From a virus, in the IMG/VR virus record IMGVR_UViG_3300044568_003873, positions 1 to 64,000 of that record: a stretch of DNA of 64,000 nucleotides; one strand, 5' to 3'. The notes beneath the pieces were generated by a model, which saw only the letters and a program-made list of their open reading frames with translations, did no database searches and was not told the origin of the DNA. The position numbers were made by a program, and so were the translations under genes. Numbering within the stretch: position 1 is the stretch's first letter; every line of letters begins with the position of its first letter. This document shows, in pieces, positions 45,912 to 53,809 of the stretch.

Positions 45912-46400
45912 TTAATAAACAAGGATACATCTATCAGGACGAAGTGTTGCGGTAATAGTAGCAAGACCGTCTTCGCCATACCCCAATGAATCAAAGTTAA
46001 CATCAGTAAGGAACGTACCTTGTAGGATCCACTTTTCAACCACAACACCGGTTGGGTCTAAGAGTTCAAGGTCAATATCCTTTTTGTAACCCGCAGCATA
46101 ACCCATACGACCTGTAACGGACTCCGCATGTAATCTAACCCACTCCATCAGTGCTTGAGCTGCTGACGGTCCAATCGGGTCTCTAAAGGTGACGTTAATA
46201 GTGTCCCAATTGAATTTACCGGCAACATACGTTTCAGTATTCAAAAACGGAATAGCAACGGAATTGATAGTTATTTTTGGTCTTGAGGTTGACTCAACAA
46301 ACCACTCATTTATACCCAAAGATGAAGGAAATCTGAGGATAAATCTATTTTTTCTTTTGGGTTCATAAGGAACCGGCATTTTCATTAGTAAGTCTGCCAT
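45912..46400 (-). CDS. gp19: tail tube protein, gp19-like
   Basis: 162 aa, essentially the T4 gp19 length (163). Family features: KRKNRFILRFPSSLGINEWF, then V-E-S-T-S-R-P, a strand with W-D-x-I-x-V-T-F-R-D-P-I-G-P-S, helix A-L-M-E-W-V-R-L-H, and C-terminal GYGEDGLATITATLRPDRC. It forms the inner tube that is driven into the cell on contraction. A 5' leader of about 70 nt separates the ATG from the TATTTAT motif at 46474. A strong terminator follows, giving a single-gene high-level unit. Confidence 0.95.
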   Translation of the reverse strand: MADLLMKMPVPYEPKRKNRFILRFPSSLGINEWFVESTSRPKITINSVAIPFLNTETYVAGKFNWDTINVTFRDPIGPSAAQALMEWVRLHAESVTGRMGYAAGYKKDIDLELLDPTGVVVEKWILQGTFLTDVNFDSLGYGEDGLATITATLRPDRCILVY

Positions 46401-46473
46401 ATTTTCTATTTACTTTTATTCAGTTTATTTTATTTCTTTATCTAGTTAGTTCACTAGGTTGTTTATTTTAATT

Positions 46474-46480
46474 ATAAATA
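46474..46480 (-). promoter_or_regulatory. late-type TATTTAT motif, long leader
   Basis: Coding-strand AATATTTATAATTAAAA, 73 nt before the gp19 ATG, the longest leader of the set. The leader is very AT-rich with no clear structure. Confidence 0.45.
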
Positions 46481-46489
46481 TTATAATTT

Positions 46490-47353
46490 CTATTTTATTT
46501 CTTTTTTTTGTCCTCCATGTGTTGCAAAAACTTTTACTGGACTCTCTTCTGGATATTCTTTTTCTAGAAATCCTTTGATTTTTTCTATATTTCTAAGATC
46601 GTCATCAGAAAATCCTATTTGGGGTACAAAAAAATTCTTTACATCATTCTTGAAAAATGCTCTGTTGTTTAATTTTGCAGACATTTCTTTTACATATCCT
46701 ATGAATTCTCTTAATGCATTTATTTTACCTTGTTCCGGATTTTGAGCACTTCCCTCTCCATATGTCACTGGATAAAATTTACACAAATTAAGGTATTCGT
46801 CTATCATTTGGGTTTTTGAAGAGTTTGTAACTTCACCTGTTAATTCACGATATTTTTTTAAATTTTCGTAACAAACATTTCCATTCAAACCATTGTAGTT
46901 CATCAGAAGATAATTTTTACAAGCTTCTCGGATCGCTTTTGGTGAGTGACCTCTTGCTGTAATAATTGCAAATATAGATCCTCCATTTAAACACTCTACA
47001 AAGTCGTTCCACGACGGACCGGGAGGTGCGGTAAGTGCATCAATTACAAATTGTTTATCACCAGCAACTGAGAAATGTCTAAAAGGATCTTTTGCAAAAC
47101 CAACAATAGTGAGTCCGTGATAAATAAAGGGTTCTTTTCCGATTTGTTCACGGTATTTTGCAAAATCTTCACTACCCATACCTACCTCTCTATTGTCATC
47201 AGATAAAACCAATATTTTGGTCGGCATATAAACAATATTGTCGTCCCAATCAAAAGCGTAATACTTTGAATCAGGGGTCAAGTCTTCATCAAAACCTTCA
47301 GAGAGGACTTTTTCCTCTACATATTCTGATATTATTTTTCGTAGTAGTTTCAT
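46490..47353 (-). CDS. HAD-superfamily phosphatase-like protein with leader-like N-terminus, 287 aa
   Basis: HAD motif I is YYAFDWDDNIVYMPT (nucleophile and acid/base Asp in D-x-D, about residues 34-36). Motif II is the Thr in FAIITARGHSPKAI, and an acidic motif III/IV candidate is GFSDDDLRNI near residue 245. It probably dephosphorylates a nucleotide, nucleic-acid end or protein; substrate unknown. The first 20 residues, MKLLRKIISEYVEEKVLSEG, look like a divergent version of the shared leader with an L-S-E site, hinting at capsid packaging. The gene sits between tube and sheath, an odd place for an enzyme, and follows the sheath terminator with no motif of its own. Confidence 0.78.
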   Translation of the reverse strand: MKLLRKIISEYVEEKVLSEGFDEDLTPDSKYYAFDWDDNIVYMPTKILVLSDDNREVGMGSEDFAKYREQIGKEPFIYHGLTIVGFAKDPFRHFSVAGDKQFVIDALTAPPGPSWNDFVECLNGGSIFAIITARGHSPKAIREACKNYLLMNYNGLNGNVCYENLKKYRELTGEVTNSSKTQMIDEYLNLCKFYPVTYGEGSAQNPEQGKINALREFIGYVKEMSAKLNNRAFFKNDVKNFFVPQIGFSDDDLRNIEKIKGFLEKEYPEESPVKVFATHGGQKKEIK

Positions 47354-47361
47354 TTTTTAAA

Positions 47362-47388
47362 AAAGGGGGAGACCTTTTCTCCCCCTTT
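47362..47388 (-). terminator. terminator after the tail sheath gene
   Basis: Inverted repeat AAAGGGGGAGA - 5 nt - TCTCCCCCTTT with further A/T flanks. The minus-strand RNA ends in a U-run. Confidence 0.85.
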
Positions 47389-47402
47389 TATTAAATAGTT
47401 GT

Positions 47403-50400
47403 TTAGATATTTTCGAATGATGCACCTGTTGGTGTGATTACAAATTCGATGTCAATAAATTCCAAAGATCTTGTTGGTTTGATGTAAATCTTACCAGTCA
47501 ATTGGTTTCTATCAATATCTTCAGGAGAACTTGAAACCGTCACTCTGAAGTCCGTCAAACCTCTGTCCCTTCTTATACCATCCAAGATTGGATTGACTGC
47601 GTCCAAGAAGTCTTGTCTAACTTGTTGGTCGTTTTGTTCGAAGAGAAGTCTCACAGCAACCGCTGAAATCAACTTACGAGCTTGTAACAACAATCTTCTT
47701 ACGTTGATTCTGTCAAGTGCCGACTCACGAACTTGGAGAGTTTTATTACCCCAAATCACAGGACCCACATCAGAGAATGTTGCGATCGGGTTGATTCTTC
47801 CTTGATAAAGGATGTCTCTATCTTCTTGTGTGAGTTTTCTTCTTGCTTTGACCGCATTAACCAAACCTCTCGAGTAACCCGCCGATGCAAACCAAGGGAA
47901 AGCAATGTTGTCGGTAAGAGCTAAGTTCCTTACAACCTCAGATGTTGGTGGGATCCAAAGATTTGTATTGTTCACACTATCTTTTACCAAAATCCAAGGG
48001 TAGTATGTAGCGGTATAGTTCGAATCGATGTCACTGTCCTCTAAATTAACCACCGCATCTGTTGGGTAGATGAAGTCATCAGGATTCGAGGTGGATGACA
48101 CAAACATTTCATAATCGGGTGTAGTGGTAATGTAAATCGAGTCAGCTCTATCCTGTTCTACAATATCAATAGCGTCTAGTACCAAAGCTAAGTTATTTAC
48201 ATAATCAATACCCGGTGTTACAAATACGTTGATGTTGACAGACGCTGGATTATTGAATGTTTGGAAACCTTTGAGGTAAGCGTAGTAGTCAGTATTCGCC
48301 CACTCTGTGTTTTCACCATCGGTAATTTTCTTGAATGCTCCCCATCCTGACGCGTCAGGGAATTGAGCCGTTGCTGCGGCCCCAAGAAGATATTTTGTAT
48401 CTCCGAGTTGGTAAGCGTCCGCGTTAGTTCTGTATTCTCTGTAGATGTCCCACCCGTCAAAACCACCTGCCGGTAAAATAGTAAATTTACGTGAGAAAAT
48501 TTTATAGTATGGACTTGATGAAGATGTTGGTTCTGCTTGGAAGGTAGCAACACCACATTGGTAAGCTGTTTGACCTGAAGTGACGTAAGTACTTGGTATT
48601 GTAATTGCACTTGCATTAACATCCATATGGAAACCTTGAGTTAGGTAGTTCCAATCTGCCGAGGTGGTGTCAGTAGCTATATTGTCAGGTAATTGTTTTC
48701 CTTTGTAGGAGAAGAAGTCAGCATCGAATCCTTGTACATTCGAAATACCCAAGTAAGTTCTTCTTACCTTATCTCCCGAACTTCTTACATTAGAAGCTCC
48801 ACCACCCGCTGTTAGTACAGGAATGTTAAATGGAGGGGTATAAACAAGTTGACCAGGTGTGTAGTATTGTGTTTTATAGACCAAGAAAGGTGAAATATTT
48901 GTTGAGTAATTTCTCGAAATATAACCTTCGAATCCACAAGGAAGTGCGTCAACTGGGTGACCCTCCACTAATTCGAGCATGATGTACTTAGATTTCAACT
49001 CATATTCACCATTAGCTGTTCCGACTTTCTGAGCGATGTAGCTCGGACTTGAAACATTCATCGTACAGTTTGCAAATCTCTCTAAAACAACAGGATTTTC
49101 ATCTGTGTCGTAGAAATCACGAACTAAAATGTCAAAGTTATTGTTTGCGAAAGACATGTTGACCAAAGAAATCTTAATTTGTCTATTTGCATTGTTTCCG
49201 TCAGAAATTGAAATAAATCTGAACAATCTTTCCACTATATCACCACGCAGTTCTGAAACCACGTAAGGTGTCGCGGGTGTCTGATATTGTTCACAGTACC
49301 AACCGATAGTGTTAGGATCCAAACTTTGAGCGGAATCGAACGACACCAAACTTGTAGAGAGACCTCTAACTTTACCTTGGTTGTAAAGTGTCGCTAAAAG
49401 ACCTGAATATTCCTCCTCGATGAACAAAGGAACCTCGGTTCTATCTTTGTTAAAGTTAGATCTACCAAATACTTTTCCGACAAAGTCGGTATTCGATGAT
49501 TGGAAAGAAGTTTGGAAACTGAAGGTGACAGAATCTTTGGTAATACCAGAAACTGTGAAATTGTTGAAAGGATTTTGTGAAATACCATCCAAGTTGTCTA
49601 ACATAACAACATCGGTAGTTCCTGTAACCTCATAAGTAGGATTAGTATTATCGGTGTATTGAGAAACTCCTCGAGATCTGAATGTACCCACGATCAAATC
49701 ATGTGAATCAGAATAAGTGTCAGCGGTATAGGAGTTCACAAAACCAACACAAGTTCCTGTATACGAACCTGTACCATTGGTTACAAGAGTCGAAATACGA
49801 GAAGAGAATGAAAGACCTGAGTATGTATTATTTGTCAACTCAAACAAACCGTAGTACCAAGTGTCATTACTAACTGCTGTTAAATCAGCACTTGACTCGT
49901 TCAGATTATCACAACCAAAAACATTGACGAGTTCAGTGAAACCAGCAGCGGTGAGAGCGTTGAACGTACCGGCAGATAAAGAACCATATACATATGCTGT
50001 ATCACCAGATAAAGTATTATCGGAAATAACATCAAAAGCAAAACCCTCAAGTTCATCCAAGATAGTAGAACTTGTACCATCTGCAAAAGTTACAGTGTTT
50101 CCAGTGACACTTGAAATATAAGAACTAGCACCACCACCTGAAAGAGTGATAGTTATACTAGTGGTTGATGCTGTTGTACCGACGAAAGTGAAACCAAAGG
50201 TGCCCAAGTCAGAAGAAAGACCTATGGTGTTCACATCGGGATTAGATATTGTTTTGATAGACCAAGATGGTCCAGCATCATATCCCGAAAGACCCAAAAT
50301 TCTTGTTACAAAAAGTTGATTAGATTGTTGAAGATATGCTTTAGCTATATAAGCCGCTTCATATTTTGGGATTTGAGTGTTTACAAATTTGGTTGGATTG

Positions 50401-50585
50401 GTTCCTCCAAAATACAATTGGAATTCATCGAAATTTCTGATGAAGACGGGTTCAAACGCGGGTCCCTGTAAAGTCTCACCGACGAGACCTAATGTGGTAA
50501 CACCAACACTTTGAGCCACAAATGATAAGTCTCGTTCTGAAGTATATACTCCAGGAGATACGAATACTGAATTTGCTGTTGCCAT
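47403..50585 (-). CDS. gp18: tail sheath protein, gp18-like, 1060 aa
   Basis: Contractile sheath subunit. The N-terminus SVFVSPGVYTSERDLSFVAQ and GVTTLGLVGETLQGPAFEPV are classic sheath sequences. The C-terminal domain has L-L-F-E-Q-N-D, V-R-Q-D-F-L-D-A-V-N-P-I-L-D and GKIYIKPTRSLEFIDIEFVI, the conserved interlocking handshake region. 1060 aa is much longer than T4 gp18 (about 659); the extra length is inserted in the middle as beta-rich, Ser/Thr/Gly-rich surface domains (residues ~110-330). Promoter motif 34 nt upstream; strong terminator downstream. Confidence 0.95.
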   Translation of the reverse strand: MATANSVFVSPGVYTSERDLSFVAQSVGVTTLGLVGETLQGPAFEPVFIRNFDEFQLYFGGTNPTKFVNTQIPKYEAAYIAKAYLQQSNQLFVTRILGLSGYDAGPSWSIKTISNPDVNTIGLSSDLGTFGFTFVGTTASTTSITITLSGGGASSYISSVTGNTVTFADGTSSTILDELEGFAFDVISDNTLSGDTAYVYGSLSAGTFNALTAAGFTELVNVFGCDNLNESSADLTAVSNDTWYYGLFELTNNTYSGLSFSSRISTLVTNGTGSYTGTCVGFVNSYTADTYSDSHDLIVGTFRSRGVSQYTDNTNPTYEVTGTTDVVMLDNLDGISQNPFNNFTVSGITKDSVTFSFQTSFQSSNTDFVGKVFGRSNFNKDRTEVPLFIEEEYSGLLATLYNQGKVRGLSTSLVSFDSAQSLDPNTIGWYCEQYQTPATPYVVSELRGDIVERLFRFISISDGNNANRQIKISLVNMSFANNNFDILVRDFYDTDENPVVLERFANCTMNVSSPSYIAQKVGTANGEYELKSKYIMLELVEGHPVDALPCGFEGYISRNYSTNISPFLVYKTQYYTPGQLVYTPPFNIPVLTAGGGASNVRSSGDKVRRTYLGISNVQGFDADFFSYKGKQLPDNIATDTTSADWNYLTQGFHMDVNASAITIPSTYVTSGQTAYQCGVATFQAEPTSSSSPYYKIFSRKFTILPAGGFDGWDIYREYRTNADAYQLGDTKYLLGAAATAQFPDASGWGAFKKITDGENTEWANTDYYAYLKGFQTFNNPASVNINVFVTPGIDYVNNLALVLDAIDIVEQDRADSIYITTTPDYEMFVSSTSNPDDFIYPTDAVVNLEDSDIDSNYTATYYPWILVKDSVNNTNLWIPPTSEVVRNLALTDNIAFPWFASAGYSRGLVNAVKARRKLTQEDRDILYQGRINPIATFSDVGPVIWGNKTLQVRESALDRINVRRLLLQARKLISAVAVRLLFEQNDQQVRQDFLDAVNPILDGIRRDRGLTDFRVTVSSSPEDIDRNQLTGKIYIKPTRSLEFIDIEFVITPTGASFENI

Positions 50586-50619
50586 TTTTTGATTAAAAAT
50601 TCTTTACTTTTATTTTTTC

Positions 50620-50626
50620 ATAAATA
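50620..50626 (-). promoter_or_regulatory. late-type TATTTAT motif for the sheath gene
   Basis: Coding-strand ATAATATTTATGAAAAAAT, 34 nt before the gp18 ATG. Confidence 0.5.
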
Positions 50627-50702
50627 TTATGGAAAATCTCAAAAGAATGGGGTTACAAAACAAATTTTCAAAAAAAGATAATTTTTTCTTCTTTTTTTAT
50701 CC

Positions 50703-50732
50703 TTGATTTAATACGTCATTAACGTATATTTT
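50703..50732 (+). promoter_or_regulatory. Bacteroidota-type promoter for the small plus-strand gene
   Basis: CTTG (TTG at 50703-50705), 19-nt spacer, TATATTTT (50725-50732). It fits TTG-N19-TAnnTTTG except for the last base. The ATG follows 4 nt later, implying a nearly leaderless mRNA. Confidence 0.55.
50711..50727. promoter_or_regulatory. operator-like inverted repeat
   Basis: Perfect palindrome ATACGT - CATTA - ACGTAT placed between the -33 and -7 elements and overlapping the -7. This is the usual position for an autorepressor of the ribbon-helix-helix type, which the adjacent gene may encode. Confidence 0.6.
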
Positions 50733-50736
50733 CTAC

Positions 50737-50877
50737 ATGAAGAATATAAAAATATCAGAAGAACATCATTTAGTATTAAAAAATTACTGTATGAAGAATG
50801 GTATTAAAATACACAAATTTGTGGAAAAATTAATTACGGATAATTGTAAAAAAAAGAAAGACATATATGGTGAATGA
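50737..50877 (+). CDS. tiny ribbon-helix-helix-like protein, 46 aa
   Basis: Reads MKNIKISEEHHLVLKNYCMK and continues NGIKIHKFVEKLITDNCKK to a TGA at 50877. The pattern short N-terminal strand, L-K-x-Y-C-x-x-N-G-I-K-I-x-K-F-V-E-K-L-I is that of Arc/MetJ-type ribbon-helix-helix DNA-binding proteins and of many small phage regulators. It is the only plus-strand gene between 1 and 53846. It has its own promoter and palindrome and ends exactly where the convergent 345-aa gene ends (50877/50878). It probably acts as an autoregulated repressor; it may also affect the divergent sheath promoter 110 bp away. Confidence 0.65.
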   Translation: MKNIKISEEHHLVLKNYCMKNGIKIHKFVEKLITDNCKKKKDIYGE

Positions 50878-51915
50878 TCAAATCAACTTTGATGTCACCA
50901 TAATTTTACTATCTTCATTATCGTCCACCTTCCTAATGGTAATCGAAACAATATCACCATTATTTACAAAAACTAAAGGAGAGTTTTCACCAAAATATTC
51001 ATTATTGACGTAGACATAGTAACTTTCAACATTGATTAAATCACCAAAGGTCAGATCGGCATTGAAATCAAATTTTTGACTTAAAGTTGTAAGCCCATTT
51101 AAGTAAGAAAAAGAAAAGTTAGAATCTCTTAAATCAGGAACAACAAATTTTTGCCTCTTTCTTTTTGGAGGGACCACCTCAACCATCTGAAGGATTCTAT
51201 TAATGGCTGGATAGACCTCAAACTCTTTTTCATCAATCAAAAACCCAAGCATTGTAAAACTATAATCTTGAATATAGTACTTTCTTTTTTCCAAATCCAA
51301 AACAGATTCATCCGAAACATTTTCTAATATAATCGGAATATAGTGACCCTTAATAAATGTATAAGCCTGTCGTGAAGCAAATTTAGAAACAACGACTTTG
51401 TTAAATGCATTCAACTCAGTCATTCTATTACAAAAAATCTTGACATTGAATGTTATATCAACAGGAACAGGTTGAGGTATTTTGTAAATATCCATACCTT
51501 TTCTGTTTCCATCCCACGTTGGAACCTTGGCATAATAAAACATTTTTTTGTTTGGAATGTTATATTTCAGAGCCGGATTGGTTCCGAATTTTACATCAGG
51601 GTTTCTAACAGTAGCGATAAAGGGTGGATTTATATTTTCATCTAAATCCGTAAAATTCCAAGTTTCAGCAAATTGTGCCCAATTCTGAGTCGTAATGATA
51701 ATATCAATGGTGGGTATTTTTTTTCCTGACACAACGGTTGAAAGATCATTCTTCACAAACTCCAACATTCCCAAATCAAGATCTTCGTGTAGAATACTTT
51801 TGGGAAGATAAGTTCCATCTTCTGTAATATAATCCAAAAGTTGTTCCCTCCTATCAAGAAGTATCTTATCAGGAACTAAGTCAATTTTCTTCTTTATCTT
51901 CTTTGGAAATCCCAT
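50878..51915 (-). CDS. probable tail-completion/neck protein, 345 aa
   Basis: Not assigned to a T4 gene with certainty. The central region YKIPQPVPVDITFNVKIFCN, followed by R-M-T-E-L-N-A-F-N-K and F-A-S-R-Q-A-Y-T-x-I-K-G-H-Y-I-P-I, is of a type found in large-phage tail-completion or terminator proteins. The C-terminal ~90 residues form a separate beta domain (NGLTTLSQKFDFNADLTFGD). It shares one base with the stop of the 170-aa gene and lies immediately upstream of the sheath/tube block, where T4-like phages have genes 13-15. Confidence 0.72.
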   Translation of the reverse strand: MGFPKKIKKKIDLVPDKILLDRREQLLDYITEDGTYLPKSILHEDLDLGMLEFVKNDLSTVVSGKKIPTIDIIITTQNWAQFAETWNFTDLDENINPPFIATVRNPDVKFGTNPALKYNIPNKKMFYYAKVPTWDGNRKGMDIYKIPQPVPVDITFNVKIFCNRMTELNAFNKVVVSKFASRQAYTFIKGHYIPIILENVSDESVLDLEKRKYYIQDYSFTMLGFLIDEKEFEVYPAINRILQMVEVVPPKRKRQKFVVPDLRDSNFSFSYLNGLTTLSQKFDFNADLTFGDLINVESYYVYVNNEYFGENSPLVFVNNGDIVSITIRKVDDNEDSKIMVTSKLI

Positions 51916-52427
51916 CAGTTTCCTCTAAATTCGTTGTCCTTAACGGGTGAAGCAATAATTGTCCTATAATAAGGATATACCCCTCCGTAAGTGTGTTTAT
52001 TGTCTGAAGTTACTTTTCCGTCGTTTACTACAGTATAATATCTGACTCTTGATTCGGTTTCATAATAACCGATATAATCACCATATTTTATGTCTATACC
52101 CAACTCTTCAAGTTCTGAAATATAAACAGATATTTGAATATTTCCAGGTTCTAAGTTTCTGAGTTTGGTGGATCCCAAGTTTTCATTTTGGGGTTCCATA
52201 ACTCTTACATAACCTTTGAATTCAACGGGTGTTTTATAAACAATTCCATCTTCTTCTACTTCACCGTAAACATTACTTTTTTTTGTTTTGGACTGATCTA
52301 TTTGATATAAAACTAATGTAAAGTTCATATCACCATAGAGCCATTCTTGACCCATCTCTAATTCTAAAGAAAAATCTTTATCACCAAAAAATTTTGAAAG
52401 CCTGTTTATAGGTACTTTTCTATTCAT
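51915..52427 (-). CDS. probable neck/head-completion protein, 170 aa
   Basis: Unrecognised compact protein starting MNRKVPINRLSKFFGDKDFS. The body is beta-rich (EFKGYVRVMEPQNENLGSTK, then IQISVYISELEELGIDIKYG and YYETESRVRYYTVVNDGKVT), as in small head-tail connector proteins. No enzymatic motif. It is the first gene of a two-gene transcript with the 345-aa protein, with a TATTTAT motif 5 nt before its ATG. Structural role inferred from position and size. Confidence 0.7.
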   Translation of the reverse strand: MNRKVPINRLSKFFGDKDFSLELEMGQEWLYGDMNFTLVLYQIDQSKTKKSNVYGEVEEDGIVYKTPVEFKGYVRVMEPQNENLGSTKLRNLEPGNIQISVYISELEELGIDIKYGDYIGYYETESRVRYYTVVNDGKVTSDNKHTYGGVYPYYRTIIASPVKDNEFRGN

Positions 52428-52432
52428 ACACT

Positions 52433-52439
52433 ATAAATA
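52433..52439 (-). promoter_or_regulatory. late-type TATTTAT motif
   Basis: Coding-strand CAATATTTATAGTGT, 5 nt before the ATG at 52427. Confidence 0.45.
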
Positions 52440-52454
52440 TTGAAAATAAGTTTT

Positions 52455-52928
52455 TTATTCGGGTAGTGGTACTTGGTCGAAATAATGATATAGTTCCTCA
52501 ACTTTAAGTTTCCCTGACTTTATTCGTTCAAGAATTGGTTCAATAAGTTTTGAATTAACCCTTAAAGCACCTTCAACATATTCCAAACTATCTAACGATG
52601 TGATTGAAGTTCCACGAATATCCATATTACCATACACACGTTTTAAATTATTTAAACTTTTTAAATCTTTAACCCTATAAAGATCAAGTTCACCATAAAC
52701 ATCAACCAAATTATTTAAATATTTTAGGTCTTCAGGGTTATCAAAAAGAGTTACAAGAATTTTTCTGTTGAAAAAATCTAAATCATCATTAAATGACCAT
52801 TTTTTATGACCGTATTTTCTCAAAAAATTAAGTAATCCTTCTTCACCATCAAGAAAAATATTAAAACCCGGTATTACCAATACCTCTTCTGTTTCCTCTT
52901 TTAAAATTTTTTTGATTAAGTCTTTCAT
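52455..52928 (-). CDS. leader-tagged leucine-rich-repeat-like protein, 157 aa
   Basis: Begins MKDLIKKILKEE (shared leader, L-K-E site). After residue 60 it has three or four short leucine-rich units of about 20 residues: DLKYLNNLVDVYGELDLYRV, then D-L-K-S-L-N-N-L-x-x-V-x-G-x-M-D-I-R-G-T-S-I, then S-L-D-S-L-E-Y-V-x-G-A-L-R-V. These are like the receptor-L / LRR solenoids used for protein binding. Probably a small binding protein delivered with the genome; target unknown. ATG overlaps the stop of... the next upstream tagged gene by 4 nt (ATGA), so the three tagged genes form one transcript. Confidence 0.75.
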   Translation of the reverse strand: MKDLIKKILKEETEEVLVIPGFNIFLDGEEGLLNFLRKYGHKKWSFNDDLDFFNRKILVTLFDNPEDLKYLNNLVDVYGELDLYRVKDLKSLNNLKRVYGNMDIRGTSITSLDSLEYVEGALRVNSKLIEPILERIKSGKLKVEELYHYFDQVPLPE

Positions 52929-53332
52929 TGTAGTTCAATTCCTGTAATGAGAACGTCCTCCACCTCGGGATTCATATCGGTGTAAATCATTCGTATTGTT
53001 GACACTTTTCTTCTTAGAAAGTCCTCCACCCACATCGTTATAAGTTGTTCAAATACAGATTTGTCCTCCTTAAACCAAATTAAAAAATTTTCGTAAAGTT
53101 GAGTGTTATACCAAAGTTTTCCGAACCTTTTAAATCCTATAATCCATCCTTTAGTGTCTGGATTTATAATCCAAATGGATTCAGGATTGTATTCAAATCT
53201 ATTTTCAGGAGTATCTACATAAATGTTATAACCCTCCATTTCCATCTCCATGAAAGTATAGAATGCTCTGATCAAAGACGGTTTGATATCCGATGTTTCC
53301 TCTTTTAATATTTTCTTGATTAGGTCTTTCAT
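52925..53332 (-). CDS. leader-tagged protein, paralog of the next gene upstream, 135 aa
   Basis: MKDLIKKILKEETSD leader, then a body nearly collinear with the 157-aa protein at 53329-53802 (IKPSLIRAFYTFMEMEMEGY / LKPALIKAFYGFMEMETQGY and PESIWIINPDTKGWIIGFKR / PESIWIINPKTKGWIIGLLK). The two arose by tandem duplication. Aromatic-rich alpha/beta body, no recognised enzyme motif. The C-terminus keeps one degenerate copy of the V-E-D-V-L repeat that is tandemly repeated in the paralog. Overlaps both neighbours by 4 nt. Confidence 0.75.
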   Translation of the reverse strand: MKDLIKKILKEETSDIKPSLIRAFYTFMEMEMEGYNIYVDTPENRFEYNPESIWIINPDTKGWIIGFKRFGKLWYNTQLYENFLIWFKEDKSVFEQLITMWVEDFLRRKVSTIRMIYTDMNPEVEDVLITGIELQ

Positions 53333-53802
53333 GATATTTTAATTCCTTTTTTGAGAACGTCTTCCACCCGGTCGTCCCCTGGAGCGAAGTGAAACCGTGT
53401 TGTTAATATCCCTCTTTTGAGAACGTCCCCCACCGAACGGATCGCTGCCGGCATTGGGACCGGAATTGTTAATACCCCTCTTTTGAGAACGTCCTCCACC
53501 CACATCCTTATAAGTTGTTCAAATACAGAACGTTCCTCATTAAACCAATTTAAAAAATTGTCGTAAAGTGGGCCATAATACCAAAGTTTTCCTGATTTTA
53601 GTAATCCTATAATCCATCCTTTGGTCTTTGGATTGATGATCCAAATGGACTCAGGATTGTATCTAAATCTGTTTTCAGGAATATCAACATAAATCTCATA
53701 ACCTTGTGTCTCCATTTCCATGAAACCATAGAATGCTTTAATCAATGCGGGTTTGAGATCTGATGTTTCCTCTTTTAATATTTTTTTGATCAGGTCTTTC
53801 AT
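53329..53802 (-). CDS. leader-tagged protein with C-terminal 22-aa repeats, 157 aa
   Basis: First gene of the tagged trio. Leader MKDLIKKILKEETSD, common body of ~95 residues shared with the 135-aa paralog, then a C-terminal extension of 22-residue repeats: VEDVLKRGVLTI..., VGDVLKRGILTT..., VEDVLKKGIKIS. The segments between the conserved cores are unusually GC-rich for this genome (for example 53369-53399 and 53436-53465). Function unknown; the leader suggests capsid packaging. TATTTAT motif 7 nt upstream of the ATG. Confidence 0.75.
   Translation of the reverse strand: MKDLIKKILKEETSDLKPALIKAFYGFMEMETQGYEIYVDIPENRFRYNPESIWIINPKTKGWIIGLLKSGKLWYYGPLYDNFLNWFNEERSVFEQLIRMWVEDVLKRGVLTIPVPMPAAIRSVGDVLKRGILTTRFHFAPGDDRVEDVLKKGIKIS
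53345..53503. repeat. 66-nt tandem repeat, three copies, inside a tagged gene
   Basis: The core GAGAACGTC starts at 53353, 53419 and 53485, exactly 66 nt apart (22 codons). The core and ~20 flanking bases are conserved; the middle of each unit varies. A related core occurs in the paralog near 52950. Confidence 0.8.
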
Positions 53803-53809
53803 ATTATTG

